NCBI GenBank assembly: GCA_039888615.1
Contig: JBDQQS010000005.1
DNA: 64,000 bases
DNA from: Flavimaribacter sp039888615
Lineage (GTDB): Bacteria > Pseudomonadota > Alphaproteobacteria > Rhizobiales > Rhizobiaceae
Direction: 5' to 3' (one strand)
Positions 42,272 through 50,140 of the stretch are shown here, piece by piece. The notes under the pieces are model-generated. The model was not told the origin of the DNA. It ran no database searches and was given only the letters and a program-made list of their open reading frames with translations. Both the position numbers and the translations under genes were made by a program. Position 1 is the stretch's first letter. Each line of letters begins with the position of its first letter.

Positions 42272-43078
42272 ATGTCCGTTGAAAGCGTTTGGCTCGGACC
42301 GATGCGAAGGCCGATGCGACTTATTATGCTATCCAGCACGGTCGCTACCGGCCTGATAGCGCTCTGGCTCATACTCGGCAGGTTGTTCTTCGGAACTGGC
42401 ATCGGGCTGAAGGAGTTCCTGTCGCCCGCTGATACACCCTCCGTGCTCCTGGCGATGATTGTCGGCGCGATTGCGCTGCTGTCGGCGAGCATCTACCTTT
42501 CCGACACGTGCGGCGTCGTCGAATCCAAATCTGACGGCTTTTTCGACGTCGTCAGCCTAGTCTGTTCGCGACTCGCCATGATCGCCACCGTGACGGTGGT
42601 GCTCGTTATGTTCTACGAGGTCGTGTCGCGCTATCTCTTCGGGAAGCCGACGCTTTGGGCGAACGAACTGTCGCTGTGGATTGCCGGCTTCGTCTTCCTG
42701 CTGGCGGGCCTCTATGCAATGCAGCAGCGCAGTCACATCCGCATCTACATCATATACGACATGATGCCACGCTGGCTGCGAAAGCTGTCGGATGTCCTGT
42801 CGCTACTCCTGATCGGGTCATTTGCCTTCCTGACAGTGTGGGGCGGCTTCAATGAGTCGCGGGACAAGTTCTTCCGCTGGGAAACATTCGGAACGGCCTG
42901 GGATCCACCAATCCCTGCAACGATCAAGCCAGCCATTCTCATCATCGTCGTGCTGGTCGCACTGCAGGCCTTATCCAATCTAATCGCGGACTGGAACAAG
43001 GAACCTGAACATCACTCAGCAGCGAACGATATCGATGCCAGTGAGATTGAAGCCATCCGCAAAATCGTCAAGGACTGA
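42272..43078 (+). CDS. TRAP transporter small permease (DctQ/FcbT2-like)
   Basis: Membrane protein of 268 residues with about six hydrophobic segments. The core DctQ motif is in residues about 100-230 (VVSRYLFGKPTLWANELSLWIAGFVFLLAG, then QRSHIRIY). It is longer than the usual DctQ (160-200) because of an N-terminal pair of membrane segments (about 10-80). Enlarged small permeases are known from the FcbT/mannitol-chloroaromatic TRAP subgroup. It is followed by dctM after 5 bp. Confidence 0.88.
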   Translation: MSVESVWLGPMRRPMRLIMLSSTVATGLIALWLILGRLFFGTGIGLKEFLSPADTPSVLLAMIVGAIALLSASIYLSDTCGVVESKSDGFFDVVSLVCSRLAMIATVTVVLVMFYEVVSRYLFGKPTLWANELSLWIAGFVFLLAGLYAMQQRSHIRIYIIYDMMPRWLRKLSDVLSLLLIGSFAFLTVWGGFNESRDKFFRWETFGTAWDPPIPATIKPAILIIVVLVALQALSNLIADWNKEPEHHSAANDIDASEIEAIRKIVKD

Positions 43079-43083
43079 CCACG

Positions 43084-44676
43084 ATGGATATCGGCTCGAT
43101 CTCGCTCATCCTTCTGCTGGCGCTCTTTGTGCTGCTGGCGATGGGTATGCCGCTGGGCTTCGCGTCCGGAACACTGGCGTGCGCGGTGCTGGCGATGAAG
43201 TTCGGACCGGATCTGCTTTTCCGAGATTTCGGGCGCGGCCCGCTGGCGGTGGTGGGGCAGGCCGTATATCGCCAGATGACAAACTATGTTCTGATATCGG
43301 TGCCGCTGTTTATCTTCATGGCGGCGTTATTGGAACGCAGCGGCATTGCCAAGGCCATGTATGCGTCACTGAATGTTTGGCTGAGCCGAACGCGCGGCGG
43401 CATCGCGATCGTGACGTCGATCATGGCCGTCATCATGGCCGCAATGTCGGGGATTATCGGCGGCGAGGTCGTGCTGCTCGGACTGATCGCACTGCCGCAG
43501 ATGTTGCGCCTGGGCTACAATCAGAACCTTGCGATCGGAACGATCTGCGCTAGCGGCTCTCTGGGGACAATGATCCCACCCTCAATCGTGCTGATCTTCT
43601 TCGGCCTCATAACCGAGACCTCGATCAAGTCGCTGTTTACTGCAGCATTCCTGCCCGGCTTCATGCTGGCGTCGTTTTTCTTGATATATATCATCATCCG
43701 CACCCAGCTCAGGCCGGAAGAGGCCCCGCTGCCGGAGCCGGACCCCAATGATCCGCAACCGCTCGAAAAGTCCATCCTGTTCGGCGCTTTCACGACCATC
43801 ATGATCATGGGTGCGACGGCGCTGCTCCTGCTGCGCGCCTTGATCTTCACAGCGATCGGTGCCTATGTCGTCGCCGAAGACACTGACCCGATCGCACTCG
43901 GCATGGTGGCCGCTCTGCCCTACCTCATTGGTATTCTGGTCGCCGGCGCCTTGCTGCTGCGGTTTGTGATCGGTCCTGATCGTGTCCGTCTCGCTTGGCA
44001 GATGGGCAAGGGGCTAGTGGCGCCGATCATTGTGATCGGAGTCGTTCTGGGCTCGATCTACGGCGGCATCACCGGAATCACTGAGGCGGCTGCGATGGGG
44101 GTTGTGGCTGTCTTCGTGATTTCCCTCGTTCGTGGCGAGATGACCTTCGAGGTACTGCGGGATTCGCTGATCCGCACGATGAAGGCGACCGGCACGATCA
44201 TCTGGGTGACGGTGGGAGCGGCCGCGTTGGCTGCGGCTTATACGTTGGTTGGCGGCCCTACATTCGTTGCCAACCTGATCGTTGGCGCCGAGCTTCCGAC
44301 GATGGGCGTCATCCTCGTCATGATGTTGATCTTCCTTGTCATGGGCATGTTCATGGACTGGGTTGGCATCGTGCTCCTGATCATGCCGGTGTTCATGCCA
44401 ATCGTGATGGCGCTTCCGATCGAGGAGCTGGGATTCGTGGGGGGGATTGACCCCAAGTATGTGGCGATCTGGTTTGGCGTGGTATTCACCATGAACATGC
44501 AGGTCAGCTTTTTGTCGCCGCCTTTCGGTCCCGCCGCATTCTATCTGAAGTCCGTGGCGCCGCCGTACATCTCGCTGACGGACATCTTCCGGGGCTTCAT
44601 GCCATTCATCGGTATCCAGTTGCTGGCGCTTCTGGTGTTGCTGATGTGGCCGAGCCTGGTTTCAGTTTTCCTATGA
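43084..44676 (+). CDS. TRAP transporter large permease (DctM/FcbT3-like)
   Basis: Membrane protein of 530 residues with 12 or more hydrophobic segments. The N-terminal half has MGMPLGFASGTLACAVLA and ISVPLFIFMAALLERSGIAKAMY; the second half has YGGITGITEAAAMGVVAVFV and MFMDWVGIVLLIMPVFMPI. Ordinary DctM proteins are about 430 residues; the extra hundred lie mostly in the loop and membrane region at about 200-310, starting with an acidic PEEAPLPEPDPNDPQPLEK segment. It forms the sodium-driven import channel with the small permease. Confidence 0.9.
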   Translation: MDIGSISLILLLALFVLLAMGMPLGFASGTLACAVLAMKFGPDLLFRDFGRGPLAVVGQAVYRQMTNYVLISVPLFIFMAALLERSGIAKAMYASLNVWLSRTRGGIAIVTSIMAVIMAAMSGIIGGEVVLLGLIALPQMLRLGYNQNLAIGTICASGSLGTMIPPSIVLIFFGLITETSIKSLFTAAFLPGFMLASFFLIYIIIRTQLRPEEAPLPEPDPNDPQPLEKSILFGAFTTIMIMGATALLLLRALIFTAIGAYVVAEDTDPIALGMVAALPYLIGILVAGALLLRFVIGPDRVRLAWQMGKGLVAPIIVIGVVLGSIYGGITGITEAAAMGVVAVFVISLVRGEMTFEVLRDSLIRTMKATGTIIWVTVGAAALAAAYTLVGGPTFVANLIVGAELPTMGVILVMMLIFLVMGMFMDWVGIVLLIMPVFMPIVMALPIEELGFVGGIDPKYVAIWFGVVFTMNMQVSFLSPPFGPAAFYLKSVAPPYISLTDIFRGFMPFIGIQLLALLVLLMWPSLVSVFL

Positions 44677-44930
44677 AAGAGGGCCAATGGCTTTTAAGTT
44701 ACAATCGGACGATCCGTATATGGTTCCACCACATCAATAATTCCATTACGCGCTCACATGTTTCGGCACGTGCTTTGTATTCTTTTAGGATCGATCTTGG
44801 AATGCCGTTGTTTTCGGCTTCAAAGATAGTCGTGATAGGGCAGAGCGTGTCCAACCGGTCCATGCATGTGCGGGTACTTAAGGATGTTGAATGGTTCCTG
44901 AGGCGCGACATCTACCGCCTGCTTGACGCT

Positions 44931-45689
44931 TTAGGTTTTATAATATGAATCGCGATTTGGCTTCATCGTGTAAAGCGGGTCGGAGCGATTAAGGTGTTCC
45001 TTCATCAGGCGCACTGCGCCGTCGATATCGTGGTTTGAGACCAGTTCGACAATGTTTTCATGTTCCTTGAGTGTCGTTTCCTCGCGTCCGGCCCAATGAA
45101 GCATCGGCTTGTAGAAAGCGAACAGCCACGAAAGCATCGCCTGAGTTACCGATTCGAGCAAGGGATTGCCCGTCACCTTGGCCATGGCAACGTGAAAATC
45201 GATATCCGCCTTGATGAAGGGTTTGTCCTGGCCGAGCATTGAGCGCTGTCTTTCGACCAGCGCGCGTAGATCGACAACATCGGCGGCGGTACATTGTTCG
45301 GCGGCGATCCGTACGGTCCCGGCTTCAAGTATTTTTCGTAGTTGTTTGAGATTTTCCAGATTCGCCGGCTTGGAGGACAGCATAAGTTTTGCGATGTCTT
45401 CGACTTGTTGAACCGCCGCCCCGGCAGTCAACTCGTTTACCCGGCTGCGTTCCCCGTGCGAGATTGTGATAACGCCCTTGCTGGCGAGCATCTGGAGTGC
45501 TTCGCGTACCGCCGGCCGACCGACGCCGAATCGCTCCATCAAATCTCGTTCGGACGGCAGTATGTCGCCGGGCGCCAGTTCTCCGGACGCGATCAATTGC
45601 CACAACCGCTCAAAAACCTGGTCGGACAATTTTTGACGTTGAATAGGCTCGCTGTACAGAGGATCAGAAAGTGACGGTGTGGATGACAT
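44931..45689 (-). CDS. GntR-family (FCD) regulator, NanR-like
   Basis: Regulator of 252 residues. The winged helix (about 20-85) reads LSDQVFERLWQLIASGELAPGD and VGRPAVREALQMLASKGVI, and the ligand domain has FIKADIDFHVAMAKVTGNPLLESV. The region around NGER/HGERSRV and FIxxDxDFH is like E. coli NanR, which controls sialic acid genes; no nan genes are present here, so the ligand is open. It converges on the TRAP operon with a 254-bp gap. A CTGGTATAA element lies 39 bp before its start, close to the TRAP operators. Confidence 0.9.
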   Translation of the reverse strand: MSSTPSLSDPLYSEPIQRQKLSDQVFERLWQLIASGELAPGDILPSERDLMERFGVGRPAVREALQMLASKGVITISHGERSRVNELTAGAAVQQVEDIAKLMLSSKPANLENLKQLRKILEAGTVRIAAEQCTAADVVDLRALVERQRSMLGQDKPFIKADIDFHVAMAKVTGNPLLESVTQAMLSWLFAFYKPMLHWAGREETTLKEHENIVELVSNHDIDGAVRLMKEHLNRSDPLYTMKPNRDSYYKT

Positions 45690-45727
45690 GGCAAGTTTCC
45701 CAATTGGCGATGATCACTATTAGCTCA

Positions 45728-45736
45728 CTGGTATAA
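45728..45736 (+). promoter_or_regulatory. CTGGTATAA half-site before the NanR-like gene
   Basis: This matches the CTGGTATAC read on the minus strand of the second TRAP operator (41071-41079). It suggests that the NanR-like regulator recognises a common GGTATA core at its own promoter and at the TRAP promoter. A single short match is weak evidence. Confidence 0.4.
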
Positions 45737-45756
45737 CGAGGCAATATCTTTCGCAC

Positions 45757-45906
45757 GGCGATGCCAAGATGACCACCGCGCTTCTCGACCGGCTCACACA
45801 ACGCTGCCGCAATCTGGAAACCGGTAACGACAGCTACCGCTACAAAGCCAGTTCAGAGGCCGCGAAGAAAAAGAGAAAGGAGGCGCCCGCATTGACCACA
45901 ACATGA
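45757..45906 (+). pseudogene. C-terminal remnant of IstB, the IS21-family ATPase
   Basis: The plus-strand frame reads GDAKMTTALLDRLTQRCRNLETGNDSYRYK and continues to a TGA at 45906. This is the well-known C-terminus of the IS21 helper ATPase IstB (GDxKMTTALLDRLTHxCxIxETGN). Everything before GDAK is missing; the preceding bases (AT-rich promoter of the GntR gene) give no IstB match. The right end sequence of the element seems to follow at 45930. Confidence 0.85.
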
Positions 45907-45929
45907 CAGCTGAGACATAAACAAGGGGG

Positions 45930-45960
45930 GGGTCAAATCTCGGTGAAAATACCGGGTCAC
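45930..45960 (+). repeat. IS21-type end fragment (right copy)
   Basis: This sequence follows the istB remnant, begins GGGTCAAATCTCGGTGAAAA and ends TACCGGGTCAC. It matches the minus strand of 39010-39050 at 28 of 31 positions with one gap. It is followed directly by the truncated IS5-type element. Confidence 0.6.
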
Positions 45961-45963
45961 TAC

Positions 45964-46338
45964 TCAACTGAAATCAACATTCAGCTTGCTGAATGTGTTT
46001 TCAACCTTATGCCGTTGTTTGTACATCGTTTTGCAGTATTCGGCGGGGTTCTTGCGCTTCGCTCGTGGTGGAATGCATGAAGCAATTCCCTTGGCCTTGA
46101 GTGCAGCGCGGAGTTCATCGCTGTCATACCCCTTGTCGCCAACCAGTGTCGCGGCATTTGGCAATCCCGGATACATGATCTTGGCCCCAATATGGTCGGA
46201 GACCTGACCTGCTGTCAGCGCCATGACGATGGGTTTGCCCTCGTTGTTGACGACAGCATGCAACTTTGAGTTCAGCCCGCCTTTTGTTCGCCCAATGTGG
46301 CGGGGAACATCCCGTCCTGCGGACTTGCCAGACTGCAA
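45964..46338 (-). pseudogene. IS5-family transposase, second part (3' truncated)
   Basis: 124 residues from RTKGGLNSKLHAVVNNEGKPIVMALTAGQ to YKQRHKVENTFSKLN. The catalytic DDE region is partly present (VGDKGYDSDELR carries the second Asp; YKQRHKVENTF the Glu). The family normally continues with about 40 more residues (LKDWRRI...), which are absent: VDFS and a stop follow. Normally joined to the first part by -1 frameshifting over the overlap at 46272-46338. Confidence 0.8.
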
Positions 46339-46646
46339 GCAGTCCGGTGGGCTTTCAAATGAGTTGCATCGATCTGTACGATGTCCGGTTCACCCGCTCT
46401 GGCGGCCAAGCTGCTGAATATGCGATCAAAAACACCCAACCGGCTCCACCGTACAAAGCGGTTGTAGAGGGTCTTGTGCGGGCCGTAATCACCTGGCGCA
46501 TCGCGCCAGCGCAGACCATTGCGGATGACATGGATGATCCCCGAAATAACCTTGCGGTCATCACTGCGCGGTACGCCGTGGGCAAGAGGGAAATAGGGGC
46601 GCATCAACGCAAACTGTCGATCCGACAACCAGAACAAATCAGACAT
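46272..46646 (-). CDS. IS5-family transposase, first part (OrfA)
   Basis: 124 residues beginning MSDLFWLSDRQFALMRPYFP with the IS5 N-terminal domain (VISGIIHVIRNGLRWRDAPGDYGPHKTLYNRFVRWSRLGVF), followed by the first catalytic Asp in VQIDATHLKAHRTA. Intact, but useless alone because the second part is truncated. Confidence 0.85.
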   Translation of the reverse strand: MSDLFWLSDRQFALMRPYFPLAHGVPRSDDRKVISGIIHVIRNGLRWRDAPGDYGPHKTLYNRFVRWSRLGVFDRIFSSLAARAGEPDIVQIDATHLKAHRTACSLASPQDGMFPATLGEQKAG

Positions 46647-46723
46647 GGAAAACCTCCTTCGGTGGCCATACAGAATCTGATTTGCGTCAATCTGAAAACC
46701 CGTTAATCAATAGGTCCTGACCC

Positions 46724-47064
46724 TGGCAAGTTAATGATTCGAGTGTGGTGTACGGATTTGAAGTTCCTGTATGAGACAGCTGCTACAATGTAAGGAACTT
46801 CAAATCCACCGCACTAGAACATGCTCGAATTCCAAAAGCTGCCCGTCCGAATACGGCCTCCGAGCTGCCCTTCAACAATGCGACCCCAATTCTGCTGTCC
46901 ATAGGTTTCCGCACATATCTCTAAACCGGACATCAATGTCGTGTCGCTATCAGAGCAGGTTTTTGTGGATGCAACGGGGAATGATAACCCATTCAGGAAG
47001 TTAGAAAGTACAGGAGAGTCCAAAAACTGGTTGTGGAGTGCGCCTCTGGTTGGTGAGAACGGAA
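46724..47064. other. Region between IS5 element and mannonate dehydratase gene
   Basis: 341 bp with no supported gene; a minus-strand frame of 69 codons at 46814-47023 has no match I recognise. The main feature is the long inverted repeat at 46754-46807. The composition is lower in GC than the uxuA-like gene, which suggests the region belongs to mobile debris. Confidence 0.4.
46754..46807. repeat. 15-bp perfect inverted repeat
   Basis: GGATTTGAAGTTCCT at 46754-46768 is followed 24 nt later by its exact reverse complement at 46793-46807. The flanks also agree partly (GTGTGGTGTAC before the left arm; the reverse complement of ACCGCAC after the right). It could be a strong RNA hairpin or two IS termini brought close by deletion. 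The second is more likely given the neighbouring debris. Confidence 0.6.
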
Positions 47065-48048
47065 CTAACTTTGTGCTCTCTGCGCCTGAGCCAGCAACGC
47101 CTTCATGTAGCCCTGGGCGTAAGCGGCGTACGCGCGAGATCCACCTACGATCGGTAACTCGTGATCGAAGTTTATGCTGCCTGAATAGTTAGTGGCGACC
47201 AGCGCTTCCATGATCCGGAACATGTCGTAGTAACCTTCATCGGGAAACGTCTCGGAAAATCGCGGAAGCGTGGCGGTGACGTTGCGAAAGTGGACTTCCC
47301 ATACTCTGCCCGTGGGCACGTATTCGTGGATCGCGTCGACAGGGTCCCCTATACCCTCAAGCCAGGTCCCGCAACAGATGGTCAGCCCGATCTTGTCGCT
47401 CTTCGCCGCATGGAAGGCGGTTCTGATATCGTCTTCGGTCGAGAAGATGCGGGCCGCGCGGCCGGCTTCGGGGATGGGAGGATCGTCGGGATGAAAACCA
47501 ACCCGGACCCCGGTCTCCTCGACGACCGGTTCTATTTCCCGGAGGAATGTGACGAAATTCCCGAACACCTCGTTATGGGTATATGGCCGCTCTCCCACAG
47601 GGCACTCGTCGCTGACGACGACGCCCGGATTCTGCGGAAGGCCGCGTCGTAGAGGCTTGGAAAGATCGACCTCGCGCGCCTGGACGCCTCCGCGGAGTTG
47701 AGCGAAGCCGCTGGAAAGGACAAATCCGGGAGACGCCAAAGCGATCGTGTAAGTCAAACCGGCGGCGTGAACCTTTCGAAGCCACGCCTTGAACGCCTCG
47801 GTCTTCGATTCGCGAAGGGGTGTTGCGAGAAGGATGTCATCCAGCATCGAGGTCGCGGTCATGTTGCGGATATTGTCCACGACGACGCCGCCATCCGCGT
47901 ACCGGGCGACGATTGTCTGGAGGCCCTCCACTGTATCGTCGGGTGTGTCGGGCATAATGCGGACATAGGTCCGGTCTACCCCCAGTTGGTGCATGAAACG
48001 AAAATCATCGTCGGTTGGTTTCGGTCCGCCCGGAAATGCGAATTTCAT
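47065..48048 (-). CDS. uxuA: Mannonate dehydratase (UxuA family)
   Basis: Metal-dependent TIM-barrel dehydratase of 327 residues. It removes water from D-mannonate to give 2-keto-3-deoxygluconate in hexuronate breakdown. The family residues are in VGFHPDDPPIPEAGRAARIF (metal His), TICCGTWLEG (metal Cys/neighbour), VHFRNV (His) and NFDHE (Asp). It starts MKFAFPGGPKPTDDDFRFMHQLGVD, a normal UxuA start, and is somewhat shorter than the E. coli enzyme (394), closer to the short UxuA group. It is divergent from the dipeptide-type ABC operon across 243 bp. Confidence 0.87.
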   Translation of the reverse strand: MKFAFPGGPKPTDDDFRFMHQLGVDRTYVRIMPDTPDDTVEGLQTIVARYADGGVVVDNIRNMTATSMLDDILLATPLRESKTEAFKAWLRKVHAAGLTYTIALASPGFVLSSGFAQLRGGVQAREVDLSKPLRRGLPQNPGVVVSDECPVGERPYTHNEVFGNFVTFLREIEPVVEETGVRVGFHPDDPPIPEAGRAARIFSTEDDIRTAFHAAKSDKIGLTICCGTWLEGIGDPVDAIHEYVPTGRVWEVHFRNVTATLPRFSETFPDEGYYDMFRIMEALVATNYSGSINFDHELPIVGGSRAYAAYAQGYMKALLAQAQRAQS

Positions 48049-48291
48049 ACTGCTACCTGTTATGCCTTGACGATCGTGCCGAACCTCGATTCAATAATCG
48101 CACTGATTGAATAGTCTGAAAAGGAGCTTGCAGCGAAGATTTTTTACGAGGTCTTACAGAATTATCTGGAGACATCCGCATGCTTACTGCTTATTGTGAT
48201 GTTAAACAAAATGATAGGAAGTGATTGCGCTACTTAAGGTAGTTTTCGTCTCTAGTACATCGGGAAGTAAGCAGTAGAAATTGGCGTTCTC

Positions 48292-49221
48292 GTGAATAAA
48301 TATTGTTCTTGGCGGGCTTGTTGGAGGAGGAGCGCCATTTCCAGCCTGGAAAATACCGGACATGTTCGTGCGCAGTACCGATGGGGCGCGCTCTTTTCGC
48401 ATGTCGGCAAGGTCCCGTGGATTCCGATAATCCTGTTGGCGCCGGTGATGGTGTGGGGGCTGTTCGGCCCGTGGATGTGGCCCCACGAACCGACCGCGAT
48501 CGACTTCGCCGCGCGATTGAAACCGCCGGTCTGGCTTGAGGGCGGGACCGCAAATCACCTCCTTGGCACCGATCAGTTCGGACGCGATCTTCTCAGTCGC
48601 CTGATCGAAGGGGCGAGGGTCGCCCTGATCGTTGCGATCTTCGGCGTGTTTCTCGCCGCGCTGGTCGGCGTGGCGGCGGGACTGGCCGCCGGCTACTTCG
48701 GTGGCGTCACCGACAACATCATCATGCGGATTGTCGACGTCAAAATGTCCGTGCCGGCCATTCTGCTGACGATTCTCATCGGCTCGGCGATCGGAGCGGG
48801 CGTCACGACGGTGGTGGCGGCGATCGCGATCACGTTCTGGGCGGACTACGCCCGCGTTGTCCGCGGCGAAACGCTGTCTTTGAAAGAACGCGGCTTCGTC
48901 GAACTGGCGAAGGTCGCCGATTGCAGCCATCTGCGAATTCTCACCCGCCACATCCTGCCAAATCTCCAGGCAACTATTGTCGTGCTCGTTACCTTGCAGC
49001 TCGGTCGGGCGCTGATCCTCGAAGCCGCAATCACCTATATCGGGATCGGCATTCAGCCGCCTTCGTCTGCCTGGGGACTGATGATCAGCGATGGCCGCAG
49101 CCTGCTTTCGACCGCGTGGTGGCTTGCGGCCTTCCCGGGGTTCGCCATTACGGCAACCGTGCTTGGCGCCAATCTGCTGGGCGACTGGCTGCGCGACGCG
49201 CTCGATCCGAAGGTCCGCTGA
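48292..49221 (+). CDS. ABC transporter permease, DppC/OppC type
   Basis: Inner-membrane permease of 309 residues, with one N-terminal segment (about 45-65) and five more in the permease domain. HLLGTDQFGRDLLSRLIEGARVAL is the OppC-type start of the domain and ETLSLKERGFVELAKVADCSHLRIL is the EAA loop. The GTG start at 48292 is uncertain, since the first 40 residues are not conserved-looking and no good ribosome site is seen. First gene of an eight-gene rightward operon. Unusual order: dppC, dppB, dppD, dppF, then the receptor. Confidence 0.88.
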   Translation: MNKYCSWRACWRRSAISSLENTGHVRAQYRWGALFSHVGKVPWIPIILLAPVMVWGLFGPWMWPHEPTAIDFAARLKPPVWLEGGTANHLLGTDQFGRDLLSRLIEGARVALIVAIFGVFLAALVGVAAGLAAGYFGGVTDNIIMRIVDVKMSVPAILLTILIGSAIGAGVTTVVAAIAITFWADYARVVRGETLSLKERGFVELAKVADCSHLRILTRHILPNLQATIVVLVTLQLGRALILEAAITYIGIGIQPPSSAWGLMISDGRSLLSTAWWLAAFPGFAITATVLGANLLGDWLRDALDPKVR

Positions 49222-49222
49222 C

Positions 49223-50140
49223 ATGGGGTCGTTTATCGTCAAGCGCCTGTTTCTTGCAGTCATTACGATCGTCGGCGTGTCCATCATCGTGTTCGTATGC
49301 GCTCGCCTGTCAGGCGATGTGACCTTTCTGCTCCTTCCTGTCGACGCCACGGAACAGGATATCAGAAACATTCGCCAGAGCCTCGGTCTCGATCAACCTC
49401 TCTGGGTCCAGTTCATGCGCTTCGTGGCGGCGGTCTTTCACGGGGATTTCGGTGAGTCGATCAAATATCAGGTCCCGGCGATGGACCTCGTCGTTGCGCG
49501 CATTCCGGCGACCGTTCAATTGACCCTCTCGGCGTTTTTCATCTCGATCGTCGTCGGTATTCCGCTGGGCGTGCTTGCTGCGCTTCGGCGCAACTCTGTT
49601 TCCGACTGGACCATTCGATCCGTCGCCGTGCTCGGACAATCAATGCCGAATTTCTGGATCGGCCTGATGCTTATCCTGCTTTTCGCTGTGAAACTGCAAT
49701 GGTTGCCAAGCAGTGGCAGAGGCGGTTTCAGCCACCTCATACTCCCGGCCTTTACCCTTGCCCTGTTCGGCATAGCCGCCATCATGCGGGTAACCCGGTC
49801 TTCGCTGCTGGAGCAGCTGGATATGGATTACGTCCGGTTTCTGAGCTCCAAAGGTCTGTCGGCCAGGCTCATCCTGTGGAAGCACATGTTGCGCAACGCG
49901 ATCATTCCGGTGCTTGCGCTTTGTGGCGTGTTGCTCGCCAACCTGATCGGCGGCGCCGTGATCATCGAGACGGTTTTCAACTGGCCGGGTCTCGGCAGTC
50001 TGGTCGTGGAATCCGTCGTTGGCCGGGATTATCCGGTGATACAGGCGGCGGTCATTCTCACCTCGGTCTTTCTCATACTGCTCAACCTGTCGATTGACGT
50101 CGCCTTCGGCGTCGTCGACCCCAGGATCCGATACCAGTGA
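49223..50140 (+). CDS. ABC transporter permease, DppB/OppB type
   Basis: Permease of 305 residues with six hydrophobic segments. It starts FIVKRLFLAVITIVGVSIIVFV, the DppB first segment, followed by IRQSLGLDQPLWVQF. The EAA loop is in LEQLDMDYVRFLSSKGLSARLILWKH. The start at 49223 follows the previous stop by one base; upstream in-frame codons are not DppB-like. The stop overlaps the next gene's GTG by 4 bp. Confidence 0.9.
   Translation: MGSFIVKRLFLAVITIVGVSIIVFVCARLSGDVTFLLLPVDATEQDIRNIRQSLGLDQPLWVQFMRFVAAVFHGDFGESIKYQVPAMDLVVARIPATVQLTLSAFFISIVVGIPLGVLAALRRNSVSDWTIRSVAVLGQSMPNFWIGLMLILLFAVKLQWLPSSGRGGFSHLILPAFTLALFGIAAIMRVTRSSLLEQLDMDYVRFLSSKGLSARLILWKHMLRNAIIPVLALCGVLLANLIGGAVIIETVFNWPGLGSLVVESVVGRDYPVIQAAVILTSVFLILLNLSIDVAFGVVDPRIRYQ

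Larger units (their letters stand above)
45961..46723 (-). mobile_element. Truncated IS5-family (IS427-type) insertion sequence
   Basis: Two overlapping frames on the minus strand encode the two parts of an IS5-family transposase, and the sequence beyond the start of orfA (46650-46723, ending in GGTCCTGACCC) looks like the terminal region. The other end is cut off inside orfB, next to the IS21-type fragment, so the element is incomplete and inactive by itself. Exact borders are not determined. Confidence 0.75.

Noticed and set aside
44646..44948. Possible 100-codon gene after the TRAP large permease
   Set aside because: It starts inside the permease gene, has no ribosome site and no family resemblance.
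48184..48276. 8-bp inverted repeat (TACTGCTT/AAGCAGTA) and a near-palindrome CTACTTAAGGTAG in the divergent uxuA/ABC promoter
   Set aside because: Short matches within 100 bp are expected by chance and no local regulator or second copy supports them.
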